From: Roseomonas sp.
Lineage (GTDB): Bacteria; Pseudomonadota; Alphaproteobacteria; Acetobacterales; Acetobacteraceae
Reading direction: 5' to 3'
NCBI GenBank assembly: GCA_020249505.1
Contig: JADCFN010000003.1
Coordinates: 124,001 to 188,000 of the forward strand
Length of the DNA: 64,000 bases
Both the position numbers and the translations under genes were made by a program. Below the pieces are notes generated by a model. It was not told the DNA's origin. It saw only the letters and a program-made list of their open reading frames with translations, and did no database searches. This document shows, piece after piece, positions 41,853 to 49,241 of the stretch; position 1 is the stretch's first letter, and each line of letters begins with the position of its first letter.

Positions 41853-42824
41853 CTATTCCAGCCTGGCGCCGGAAACCCGCACCGCTTCCTGCCACATGGG
41901 GCGTTCACGCTGGGCGCGCGCGATCATGTCTTCCGGGGTAGACCACACGGCCTCAGCCCCCACGCGGATGAAGCGTTCCTTCACGGCGGGGTCGGCGACA
42001 ATACGGCGCAACGCGCCATTCACCCGTTCAATGGCAATGCGCGGTGTGCCGGCGGGGAAGACAAAACCCTGCCAGGAAGAAACGACGAAATCCGCGAGCC
42101 CGGCCTCGGCCATGGTGGGCACATCCGGCATGGTCGGCCAGCGCGCGGCAGAGGTCACCGCCAGCGCCCGCATCCGCCCTTCCTGAATGACCGGCACATA
42201 GGAAGCGAGGTTATCCAGGGCGGAATCAAGATCACCCGACAGCATGGCGGGAATGATCTGCGCCGCGCCGCGGAAGGGCACATGGGTACCTTCCACCTGA
42301 ACGCGCCCGGCGAAAAGCGCGCCGGTCAAGTGCCCGGTGGTGCCAACACCCGGCGAGCCATAAGTGAAGCCGCCGCGCTTGGCGCGCACCCAGGCGGTGA
42401 AATCCGCCAGGCTGCGCGATGGATTATGCTGCGCCGACACCACGACAACATTGGGCAAATCCCAAGCAATGCCGACCGGCATCAGATCCCGCGCCGGGTC
42501 ATAGGGCAGGCGAGCGTAAAGGAAGTTGTTGATCACCAAATGCCCGACGGAAGCAATGCCCATGGTATAGCCATCTGGCGTGGCCTTGGCCGTCGCATCA
42601 ATGCCGATATTCCCGCCCGCACCGGGGCGATTTTCGATGATGAAATTCTGCCCCAGGATGGGCTGCATCAATTCGCAATAAATGCGCACCAGCACATCCG
42701 TGGACCCGCCTGGCGGCCAGGGCACAATCACCCGCACCGGGCGCACAGGCCATTCCCCCTGGGCGCGGGCGATAGACGGGGCGGCGAGCAGGGCGGCAGC
42801 CAGCAAGGGGCGACGCGTGATCAT
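41853..42824 (-). CDS. Bug-family tripartite tricarboxylate transporter substrate-binding protein
   Basis: This periplasmic receptor binds small carboxylates. The 323-residue protein has a signal peptide (MITRRPLLAAALLAAPSIARAQ, cleavage after ARA). The mature start WPVRPVRVIVPWPPGGSTDVLVR is typical of Bug proteins. The ATG at 42824 follows GGAGAG and decides the start. The TctA/TctB membrane subunits are not in the window, as is usual for orphan Bug receptors. It is divergent from the MarR-type regulator gene, with a strong inverted repeat between them. Confidence 0.92.
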   Translation of the reverse strand: MITRRPLLAAALLAAPSIARAQGEWPVRPVRVIVPWPPGGSTDVLVRIYCELMQPILGQNFIIENRPGAGGNIGIDATAKATPDGYTMGIASVGHLVINNFLYARLPYDPARDLMPVGIAWDLPNVVVVSAQHNPSRSLADFTAWVRAKRGGFTYGSPGVGTTGHLTGALFAGRVQVEGTHVPFRGAAQIIPAMLSGDLDSALDNLASYVPVIQEGRMRALAVTSAARWPTMPDVPTMAEAGLADFVVSSWQGFVFPAGTPRIAIERVNGALRRIVADPAVKERFIRVGAEAVWSTPEDMIARAQRERPMWQEAVRVSGARLE

Positions 42825-42909
42825 GGCTTTCTCTCCGGCGGTGATGTCGGGGGGCATATAGAGAGCCGAGCATCGCCTTGCCAAGCGCAGCGCCCTGGCG
42901 CCTTTCGGG

Positions 42910-42948
42910 TTGGACAGGTACGGCGAATGCGTCAATAATCCTGTCCAA
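42910..42948. promoter_or_regulatory. Long inverted repeat between the Bug receptor and MarR-type genes
   Basis: TTGGACAGG (42910-42918) and CCTGTCCAA (42940-42948) are perfect inverted 9-mers separated by 21 bp. The dyad sits in the divergent intergenic region 86 bp upstream of the Bug receptor ATG. It lies just before the regulator start. It is a plausible operator for the adjacent MarR or OmpR protein. Confidence 0.6.
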
Positions 42949-42963
42949 ATGGGGATGCGGGCA

Positions 42964-43518
42964 ATGCCGACACGGGGCAGCACCAATATTGCGGAAATGG
43001 CCGAGGCGCGCGCCCTGCCGGCTGGGCGCAATTTGCTGTTCCTGCGGGAAGAAGAGCTCCGCCTTGCGCAGGATTTGCTGTTTTTTGGCTATCGCGATTT
43101 CACCGCCGGGGCGGATGAAATCCTCGCGACACTCGATATGGGCCGCGCGCATCATCGCGTGCTGCATTTTGTCGGGCGGCGGCCTGGGATTACGGTGGGC
43201 GAATTGCTTGGCATTCTGGGTATCACCAAGCAAAGCCTGGGACGCGTGCTGCAACCGCTGATGAGCGATGGCTATGTGGTGCAGGCGCCGGGTGAGAGCG
43301 ACCGGCGGCAAAGGCGCCTGACACTAACGGAAAAGGGTGTGGCCTTGGAGAGGCAGCTTTTTGAACGCCAGCGCGAAACCGTGATGCGCGCCTATCGCGA
43401 AGCAGGTCCTGTAGCGGTGGAAGGCTTTCGGCGTGTGGTGCGCGGGCTGATGGGGGAAGATGCGCAAGCCAGCCTCGCGCGGTTGGAGGCACCGGAAGCT
43501 GAGGGCGGCAGGCGATGA
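42964..43518 (+). CDS. petP: MarR-family regulator, PetP-like
   Basis: This winged helix-turn-helix regulator of about 184 residues has GRAHHRVLHFVGRRPGITVGELLGILGITKQSLGRVLQPLMSDGYV. That pattern fits the PetP type found next to petR in alphaproteobacteria. The start is uncertain: ATG at 42964 or 42997. I reject readings starting at 42910 because they would translate the inverted repeat. The stop overlaps the response regulator gene (ATGA), and a sensor kinase follows. Control of respiratory or photosynthetic genes is known for PetPR relatives. It is not shown here. Confidence 0.75.
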   Translation: MPTRGSTNIAEMAEARALPAGRNLLFLREEELRLAQDLLFFGYRDFTAGADEILATLDMGRAHHRVLHFVGRRPGITVGELLGILGITKQSLGRVLQPLMSDGYVVQAPGESDRRQRRLTLTEKGVALERQLFERQRETVMRAYREAGPVAVEGFRRVVRGLMGEDAQASLARLEAPEAEGGRR

Positions 43519-44222
43519 ACGGCCAGGAAGATGCCGCGCATATTCTCGTGGTGGATGATGATGCACGCCTGCGCGCGCTGTTGCAGCGCTTTCTGACCGA
43601 GCAAGGCTTTCGCGTCAGCACCGCGGAGAACGCCGCGGCTGCGCGGGCGGCCTTGGCAGATATGGCGTTTGATCTACTGGTCTTGGATGTGATGATGCCA
43701 GGCGAGACCGGGCTGGAATTGACAGCCGCGCTGCGTGCCGAAGGGCAGGAAGTGCCGATCCTGATGCTGACCGCGCGCGGCGCGCCGGATGATCGTATCG
43801 CAGGTTTGGAACAGGGCGTCGATGACTATCTGGCCAAGCCCTTTGATCCGCGCGAATTGGCTTTGCGCATTCGCACCATCCTGCGCCGCGCCGCCCCTGC
43901 CCCTGCCGCACCGCAAAGCCTCGCGCCGATGCAAATAGGCAATCGTTGGTTTGACATTGAACGCGCGGAATTACGCGGACCTGAGGGCATTATTCGCCTG
44001 ACGGGTGGGGAGGCTGCGCTGCTGCAAGCACTCGCGCGCCGTGCCGGGGATATCTTAAGCCGTGAGGATATTGGCGAAGCGCTCGGCACGCCTGATGCCG
44101 GGGAACGTGCGATTGATGTGCAGGTCACCAGGCTGCGCCGCAAGGTGGAACCAGACCCGCGTGAGCCGCGCTTCATCCAGACCATTCGCCATCGCGGCTA
44201 TGTCTTGAGGCCGGGGCCGTGA
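43515..44222 (+). CDS. OmpR-family response regulator, PetR-like
   Basis: The 235-residue protein has a receiver domain (about residues 10-125) and an OmpR-type winged helix (about 140-232). The acidic pocket is VVDDDARLR, the phosphoacceptor aspartate lies in LLVLDVMMPGETG, and the conserved lysine is in YLAKPFDPREL. It is coupled to the PetP-like gene upstream and the histidine kinase downstream by 4-bp overlaps. This makes a three-gene regulatory operon. Confidence 0.92.
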   Translation: MNGQEDAAHILVVDDDARLRALLQRFLTEQGFRVSTAENAAAARAALADMAFDLLVLDVMMPGETGLELTAALRAEGQEVPILMLTARGAPDDRIAGLEQGVDDYLAKPFDPRELALRIRTILRRAAPAPAAPQSLAPMQIGNRWFDIERAELRGPEGIIRLTGGEAALLQALARRAGDILSREDIGEALGTPDAGERAIDVQVTRLRRKVEPDPREPRFIQTIRHRGYVLRPGP

Positions 44223-45556
44223 CTCCGCTGGACCGGGGCTTGCGTCGGCTGGTGCCGCGCGGGCTTCTGGGGCGTTCACTGCTGATCATTTTAGTGCCAC
44301 TGGTGATTCTGCAGGCGATTGCCTTGCAGCTTTTCTATGGCAGTCATTTGGATGTGATTTCGCGCCGCCTGGCGGCTGGTGTGGCAGGTGATGTCGCGAT
44401 GGTTGTCGGCCTGCTGGAACGCGAAACGCAGGCCGAGGACCGCACCTGGATTTTTCGCGAAGCCGCGTGGCGGCTTGATTTGTCACTCGCTTACGAAGCG
44501 GGCGCACGGCTTGCTGTAACGGGCACGCGGCCCGCTGCCATGCCCTGGCTGCCGCTGGAGGAGGATTTGGCCGCCGCGATGCAAGAACGCGTGCGCCTGC
44601 CCTTTGATGCTGATTGGCAAAGCGATCCGCGCAGCGTGATCATTCGCGTGCAAATGCCCGAAGGCGTTTTGCATGTAGAGGTAGCGCGCAAGCGCCTGTT
44701 CAGCGGCACGATCTATCTTTTCGTCATCTGGCTGGTTGGGTCTTCGCTATTGCTGTTTCTGGTGGCAGCGATTTTCATGCGCAATCAGGTACGCGCGCTA
44801 CGCAAGATTTCCGCCGCTGCCGAGGCTTTCGGCATGGGCCGGACCGTGGGGCCGATGAAGCCGGAAGGTGCCGCTGAAGTGCGACAAGCCGCGACGGCCT
44901 TCAACCGCATGGAAGAACGTATCAGCCGGTTTGTGGATAGCCGGACGGAAATGCTGGCCGGCATCAGCCATGATTTGCGCACACCACTCACGCGGCTGCG
45001 GCTGGGGCTTGCCATGCTGCCCGAAGCCGCACGCGAAGATGCTGCCGCAATGACAGAAGATGTGGAGGAAATGGACCGCCTGATCGGCGTGTATCTGTCC
45101 TTTGCGCGCGGTGAAGGCGTGGAGCAACCCGAAGAAACCGACCTTGCCGCCTTGCTGCGCGGTGTTGTCGCACAACAGGCGCGCGGTGGCGTGGCAATAC
45201 CTTTTGCGGGGCCAGAGCAACTCCTGATACAACTTCGCGCCGGCGCCATGCGGCGCTGCTTTGGCAATCTGCTGCATAATGCCCGCAAGCATGCGACCCG
45301 CGTGACGGTGACTTTGGCCAAACAACCGCGCGGCCAGTATGGCATCTGGGCTGACATCACCATCGATGATGATGGCCCTGGCATTCCTGAAACGGCAAGG
45401 GAAGAAGCTTTCAAGCCGTTCACCAGCCTGTCGGGCGGCGGCACCGGGCTTGGCCTTGCCATTGCGCGCGATATTGCGCGCGCACACGGCGGCGATGTTT
45501 TTTTGGAAGACAGCCCCATGGGGGGATTGCGGGCACGAATCAGGGTACCCGGCTGA
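44219..45556 (+). CDS. Two-component sensor histidine kinase, EnvZ-type
   Basis: The protein has 445 residues. Two membrane helices (about 20-43 and 158-182) enclose a periplasmic sensor of about 115 residues. A HAMP domain and the dimerisation/phosphoacceptor region GISHDLRTPLTRL follow. The ATP-binding domain has the N-box GNLLHNARKHAT and the G-boxes DDDGPGIP and GGGTGLGLAIAR. The start is GTG at 44219, overlapping the response regulator stop. The two form a cognate pair. The signal is unknown. Confidence 0.92.
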   Translation: MTPLDRGLRRLVPRGLLGRSLLIILVPLVILQAIALQLFYGSHLDVISRRLAAGVAGDVAMVVGLLERETQAEDRTWIFREAAWRLDLSLAYEAGARLAVTGTRPAAMPWLPLEEDLAAAMQERVRLPFDADWQSDPRSVIIRVQMPEGVLHVEVARKRLFSGTIYLFVIWLVGSSLLLFLVAAIFMRNQVRALRKISAAAEAFGMGRTVGPMKPEGAAEVRQAATAFNRMEERISRFVDSRTEMLAGISHDLRTPLTRLRLGLAMLPEAAREDAAAMTEDVEEMDRLIGVYLSFARGEGVEQPEETDLAALLRGVVAQQARGGVAIPFAGPEQLLIQLRAGAMRRCFGNLLHNARKHATRVTVTLAKQPRGQYGIWADITIDDDGPGIPETAREEAFKPFTSLSGGGTGLGLAIARDIARAHGGDVFLEDSPMGGLRARIRVPG

Positions 45557-45627
45557 AGCGTTTTCAGACCAGGCCGCACCGCTTGCCCTATGGATACACG
45601 CACCGGCCTAAGCGACGGCCGGATGCC

Positions 45628-45903
45628 TCAGCCGAGTGATTGAAGCCTTGCCTGATCGCCCGGCGTCACCAGAACGCGGGTTACGCCAATTACCTGGCCA
45701 AGATTGCCCGCAATTAGCGCCGCCATGCCCGGTTCCAGATCATGGCAGGTGATGGTGATGTCCATTTCCTCAGCCGAACGGCGGGCCTGGAACAGATCAG
45801 GCGTCACATCGCGCTTGGCAAAGGGCTGCAATAGCCGCGGCAGCAGGCCAGGGCTGGGTTCGGCGCGCAGATCAAAGCGCGTGGTCAAAGGGGCAGAAAG
45901 CAT
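45628..45903 (-). CDS. Small ACT-like domain protein (IlvM-like)
   Basis: This 91-residue protein follows the beta-alpha-beta-beta-alpha-beta pattern of ACT domains: TRFDLRAEPSPGLLPRLLQPFAKRDV, then EEMDITITCHDL, then AALIAGNLGQVIGVTRVLV. It resembles small regulatory subunits such as IlvM, but no acetolactate synthase large subunit is nearby. The start and length are plausible. It is isolated on the minus strand, between the kinase gene and a candidate small RNA. Confidence 0.6.
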   Translation of the reverse strand: MLSAPLTTRFDLRAEPSPGLLPRLLQPFAKRDVTPDLFQARRSAEEMDITITCHDLEPGMAALIAGNLGQVIGVTRVLVTPGDQARLQSLG

Positions 45904-46061
45904 GGGCAGGGTCCGGTTCAGAATAGCGGGGCAATGCTCGGGCGGCCAACCGGCACGCGCGCAGGCCCTAAGCCCGGCGCCTTAGGCGGCCGCGGCGGTA
46001 ATTCGGAAAAGATCAACCCTTAGAACCATGGTGCAAACCTAGCACATTCTGCCGCCTGGTC

Positions 46062-46099
46062 AAAAAAATACGGCGCGGATGGGGGGAAGCCGCGCCGTA
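46062..46099 (-). terminator. Intrinsic terminator, minus strand
   Basis: On the minus strand a perfect 10-bp stem TACGGCGCGG/CCGCGCCGTA with an 11-nt loop is followed by seven T residues. It is among the strongest terminators in the window. It stops leftward transcription entering from the phbB side. Confidence 0.8.
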
Positions 46100-46150
46100 A
46101 GAGTTTCACGTCTAAGGAGGAGAAGCTAAGCTGCGGGCAGAAAGTCAACC
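46062..46150 (-). ncRNA. Candidate small RNA with anti-Shine-Dalgarno motif and intrinsic terminator
   Basis: A strong minus-strand terminator (46062-46099) has no minus-strand gene upstream of it, since phbB to the right is on the plus strand. The sequence feeding into it contains CTTCTCCTCCTTAG (complement of 46112-46125), and the terminator loop reads CTTCCCCCCAT. Both are C/U-rich and complementary to ribosome-binding sites, as in alphaproteobacterial CCUCC-type small RNAs. A weak promoter-like pair TTGGCA/AATACG lies at 46179-46184 and 46157-46162. The start is therefore a guess. The rest of the 369-bp gap 45904-46272 shows nothing else beyond the phbB ribosome-binding site. Confidence 0.35.
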
Positions 46151-46272
46151 GACCCGCGTATTTCTTGTGGCGCAAAAATGCCAAGGCGCTATTGATCTGC
46201 CGCAAATACCCAGTCTGGCGCGGCTGCCATGGGGCTGCCGACCCATCACAGGCAATTCAGGAGAGAGATTTC

Positions 46273-46995
46273 ATGGCGCGTGTTGCACTTGTCACCGGTG
46301 GCCAAAGAGGCATTGGGGCTGCGATCAGCGAAGGGCTGCAAGCAGCGGGCCGGACCGTGGTTGCGTCTTATGCCGGCAATGATGCCGCGGCGAAGGCGTT
46401 TACCGATCGTACCGGCATTCCCTGCTATAAATTCGATGTCGCCGATTACGCGCAATGCGCGGAAGCCATCGCGAAAATCGAAGCCGAAGTGGGGCCGATC
46501 GAAATCCTGGTGAATAATGCCGGCATCACGCGCGACGCCACTATGCGCAAGCTGAACCGCGACATGTGGGATGCGGTAATCGATACTAACCTCGGTTCCT
46601 GCTACAATCTTTGCAAGCTGGTTTGGGAAGGCATGAATGCGCGCAAATTTGGCCGCATCGTGAATATCGGTTCGGTGAATGGCCAGGCCGGGCAATATGG
46701 CCAGGTGAATTATGCCGCCGCGAAATCCGGCATTCACGGCTTCACCAAGGCGCTCGCGCAGGAAGGGGCGAAGCTTGGCATTACCGTGAATGCCGTGGCG
46801 CCCGGTTATGTGGATACTGAAATGGTGCGCGCCGTGCCGCCCGATGTTCTGGAAAAGATCATCGCCCGCATCCCGCGCGGCAGGCTCGGCAAGGCAGAAG
46901 ATATCGCGCGCGGCGTGGTCTTCCTGACGGCCGATGATGCGGATTTCATCACCGGGTCTACGCTGTCCATCAATGGCGGGCAGCATATGTATTGA
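46273..46995 (+). CDS. phbB: Acetoacetyl-CoA reductase PhbB
   Basis: PhbB reduces acetoacetyl-CoA to (R)-3-hydroxybutyryl-CoA with NADPH for polyhydroxybutyrate synthesis. The 240-residue short-chain dehydrogenase has the cofactor loop VTGGQRGIG (residues 7-15), NNAG, catalytic serine in NIGSVNG, and YAAAK. The ATG at 46273 follows CAGGAGAG. Neither phbA nor phbC is next to it. A good terminator follows. It could also be an FabG-type reductase, but the overall sequence favours PhbB. Confidence 0.9.
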   Translation: MARVALVTGGQRGIGAAISEGLQAAGRTVVASYAGNDAAAKAFTDRTGIPCYKFDVADYAQCAEAIAKIEAEVGPIEILVNNAGITRDATMRKLNRDMWDAVIDTNLGSCYNLCKLVWEGMNARKFGRIVNIGSVNGQAGQYGQVNYAAAKSGIHGFTKALAQEGAKLGITVNAVAPGYVDTEMVRAVPPDVLEKIIARIPRGRLGKAEDIARGVVFLTADDADFITGSTLSINGGQHMY

Positions 46996-47005
46996 GGCCG
47001 AGGGG

Positions 47006-47055
47006 CCAGAGCATGTCTGTTTCGCAACCGCTCACCGGACATGCTCTGGGTTTTT
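47006..47055 (+). terminator. Intrinsic terminator after phbB
   Basis: CCAGAGCATGTC (47006-47017) and GACATGCTCTGG (47038-47049) form a perfect 12-bp stem, followed by GTTTTT. The loop of 20 nt is long. Confidence 0.75.
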
Positions 47056-47063
47056 ATTGGGTC

Positions 47064-47107
47064 GCATTTTCCGAGTCGCCAAGCGTTACCACTTGGCTCG
47101 AAAATGC
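47064..47107. repeat. Large imperfect hairpin between phbB and the YciI gene
   Basis: GCATTTTCCGAG..CCAAG pairs with CTTGG-CTCGAAAATGC with two small bulges. Directly after the phbB terminator, it makes a two-hairpin block of about 100 bp that looks like an intergenic repeat unit. Only one copy is in the window. Confidence 0.4.
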
Positions 47108-47170
47108 TCCCGCCCCCTGGCATAAGCGTGGCGCCATGGCATGCTGCCCTTCTCACGAAGGGGAAATGTC

Positions 47171-47812
47171 ATGGGCTATGCCGTACTTGCTTTCGATGGT
47201 TCCGATAAAGCCCGCCGCGCCGCGGCGATGGACCGCCACCGGGCGGTGATCAGCCGCTGGGCTGAGGATGGGCGCATGCCCTTCGGCACACCGCTTTTCA
47301 CGAGCGAATGGGAGCCTTCCGGATCACTGATGATCCTGGATGTGCTGGATATGGCGGGCGTTCAGGCCTACCTCTCGGAAGAACCTTTTTCGGTTGAAGG
47401 CGTCTGGGGGGAAGTTCGCATCCTGCCCTTCCGCATCGCCACGCTACCCTATCAACGCCTGCCCAAGCCGGGCGATCCTGTGGCAAGCACGCGCACCCAT
47501 ACGGTCGCCATTGCCTATGATGGCACGGATGCCGAGGCGCCTGCCCGCCGGCAAGCCGCCCGCGCCGCGCATATCGCGCGCATGCAGCCCATGGCTGCCG
47601 ATGGCACGCTTGCGATTGGCGGCGCCATTCTGGATGAGGCCGGGCAAAGCATGATCGGGTCCATCATCGTCACGCGCCACGCAATGGACGAAGCGGCGCG
47701 CGCCTGGATCGCCGAAGACCCCTATGTGAGGGGCGGCGTCTGGCGAGACATTACGCTGCACGCCACGCGCTTGGCTGCCCTGCCCTATCGGCCCTTGCCA
47801 GGGGGTGCCTGA
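47171..47812 (+). CDS. Tandem YciI-domain protein
   Basis: This 213-residue protein is a fusion of two YCII (dimeric alpha+beta barrel) domains. Domain 1 is at about residues 1-90 (MGYAVLAFDGSDKARRAAAM, ending GVWGEVRILPFRIATLPY). Domain 2 is at about 105-208 (HTVAIAYDGTDAEAPARRQAAR, ending GVWRDITLHATRLAALPY). The near-identical ends show duplication. Single-domain YciI proteins form dimers, so this fusion may be a built-in dimer. The ATG at 47171 follows GAAGGGGAAA. The enzymatic role is unknown. Confidence 0.82.
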   Translation: MGYAVLAFDGSDKARRAAAMDRHRAVISRWAEDGRMPFGTPLFTSEWEPSGSLMILDVLDMAGVQAYLSEEPFSVEGVWGEVRILPFRIATLPYQRLPKPGDPVASTRTHTVAIAYDGTDAEAPARRQAARAAHIARMQPMAADGTLAIGGAILDEAGQSMIGSIIVTRHAMDEAARAWIAEDPYVRGGVWRDITLHATRLAALPYRPLPGGA

Positions 47813-47820
47813 TCGCGCTG

Positions 47821-47890
47821 ATGGCATACGCCGATGCCGCACCCGAAGTGCGCGCAGAGTTTGATGACATCAAGGCCGCCCGCGTATTGC
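47821..47890 (+). pseudogene. Possible 5' remnant of a gene
   Basis: From ATG at 47821 the frame reads MAYADAAPEVRAEFDDIKAAR, which looks like a genuine protein N-terminus. The A-x-P-E-V-R-x-x-x-D-D-I-x-A pattern recalls DehI-like dehalogenases or related helical enzymes. After about 23 codons the frame loses coding character and runs into the opposite-strand lipoprotein gene. I read it as a truncated fragment. Confidence 0.3.
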
Positions 47891-47927
47891 CATCAGCGCA
47901 AGAACGGGCTTTAGCCCCGCATCCGGC

Positions 47928-48437
47928 TCAAATCCGCCCAAAGCGCTGCAAAGCAGCATCCAATTCGCCCGCGCGGCGTTCGATGCTTTGCACCTGATCA
48001 GCCGATGGCCCGCCGGCGCGCGCTGCTGCGGCGCGGCGCTCCCGTTCCAGCGCATCCAATTCCGATTGCAGCCTGGCACCTTCGGCCGTTGCGGCTGGGT
48101 TTTGCGCGCGTTCGGCGCGCAGCCGCTCAAGCGTCGCGCGTTGCTGCGCCAGATCACGTTGCAGCTTGGCAAGCCGTGCTTCAGAAGCCCGCACCGCAGC
48201 CGTGGTGCGCGCGGCTTCCGCCTGCGCTGCCGTGTTGCGCTCGGCCGCCATTTGCGCAGCGCGTTCCTGCAAGGCAGCGGAGCTTTCCAGCCGTTGTGCG
48301 CCGCGCACATCCTCACCACTGACAGCAGCGCCAATGCCAGTGAAAAAGCCGCGCTCTGAAGCAGGACCCGCGCCGGCACCGGCGCAACCTGCCAACAGCA
48401 AAAGCGGCGCGATGGCGCGAAAGGATTTCAGCTTCAT
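47928..48437 (-). CDS. Coiled-coil lipoprotein
   Basis: This 169-residue protein has a lipobox LLLLAGCAGAG (Cys about residue 18), so it is probably a lipid-anchored envelope protein. The rest is alanine-, arginine-, glutamate- and glutamine-rich and predicted as one long coiled coil (about residues 48-165). It starts 6 bp after the glycine-zipper lipoprotein stop, so it is the last gene of the five-gene envelope operon. No family is recognised. Confidence 0.7.
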   Translation of the reverse strand: MKLKSFRAIAPLLLLAGCAGAGAGPASERGFFTGIGAAVSGEDVRGAQRLESSAALQERAAQMAAERNTAAQAEAARTTAAVRASEARLAKLQRDLAQQRATLERLRAERAQNPAATAEGARLQSELDALERERRAAAARAGGPSADQVQSIERRAGELDAALQRFGRI

Positions 48438-48443
48438 GGCGGG

Positions 48444-49154
48444 TCAGCCCGTCGGCACGCGGCGAAGTGCCGATTCCAGATCATCCGCCGCCGCTTCCAG
48501 CCGGCGCTGCGCCTGATCAATCTTTGCTTCCTCATTCATCAATTGCGGCACTTGCCGAGAGCTCGCCACTAGGCGCTGGCGTGCATCACGCGCTTCACCG
48601 GCGGTCTTGCGCATGAGTTCCGCATCCTGGCGCATGGTTGCGGTTTCAGCGCGATATTGCGCGGCGGTGATCTGGCCCGCGCGATATTGCCGATCAAGCT
48701 GCGCCAGGCGCTGTTGATTCTGCTTCGCGACCTGTTCGGAAGCGGCAGCAGTATTGTTCAGGTTATTGGCAACTTGCTGCGCAGATTGAATCCGCTGGGA
48801 AGCATTGGCCTCGCGATTTTCAAAGCCAAGATTGCGTTCCGCCACCGCCATGCCGGCAGCAAGCCCAACCAGCGCGCCAATGCCCGCGCCAATCAGCGCA
48901 TTCTGGCCGGTGTTGCCGCGGCCAAAAGCTGCCGCAGCCGCGGCACCCGTCGCTGCCCCCGCCAGCGCACCCGTCGCCGCCGTTTGATTCCAGCGTTGTG
49001 ATTGCTGGCGCATGGCCTGTTGCTCAGCCGTTAAAGGCTGGCCGCTTGCACCGACATTGGGGTTTTGGCAGGCGGGCAGCAGCAGGGATAGCGACAGCAA
49101 AGCGGCCGCACCTTTCAACGCGGGTTTGCGATGGGCCAGGGCCATTACAGTCAT
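48444..49154 (-). CDS. Glycine-zipper lipoprotein
   Basis: This protein of about 236 residues has a signal peptide and lipobox SLLLPACQNP (Cys near residue 29). An alanine- and glycine-rich zipper follows (GALAGAATGAAAAAAFGRG and IGAGIGALVGLAAGM), a type often inserted in or lining the outer membrane. A long glutamine-rich coiled coil makes up the C-terminal half. I chose the ATG at 49154, the first start giving a proper signal peptide. It lies 87 bp downstream of the third paralogous membrane protein. Confidence 0.75.
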   Translation of the reverse strand: MTVMALAHRKPALKGAAALLSLSLLLPACQNPNVGASGQPLTAEQQAMRQQSQRWNQTAATGALAGAATGAAAAAAFGRGNTGQNALIGAGIGALVGLAAGMAVAERNLGFENREANASQRIQSAQQVANNLNNTAAASEQVAKQNQQRLAQLDRQYRAGQITAAQYRAETATMRQDAELMRKTAGEARDARQRLVASSRQVPQLMNEEAKIDQAQRRLEAAADDLESALRRVPTG

Positions 49155-49241
49155 GGAGGAAGTCTCCTTTCGGTCAACCGACAACACTCTAACACTGTGG
49201 CAGTAACCGCGCAGCTTTGCGGCTAAATCGTCGCCATTCCA

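Noticed and set aside
46114-46125. AAGGAGGAGAAG on the plus strand read as a ribosome-binding site
   Set aside because: No start codon follows within 15 nt and no open frame begins there. It is better explained as the complement of an anti-Shine-Dalgarno motif in the candidate small RNA.
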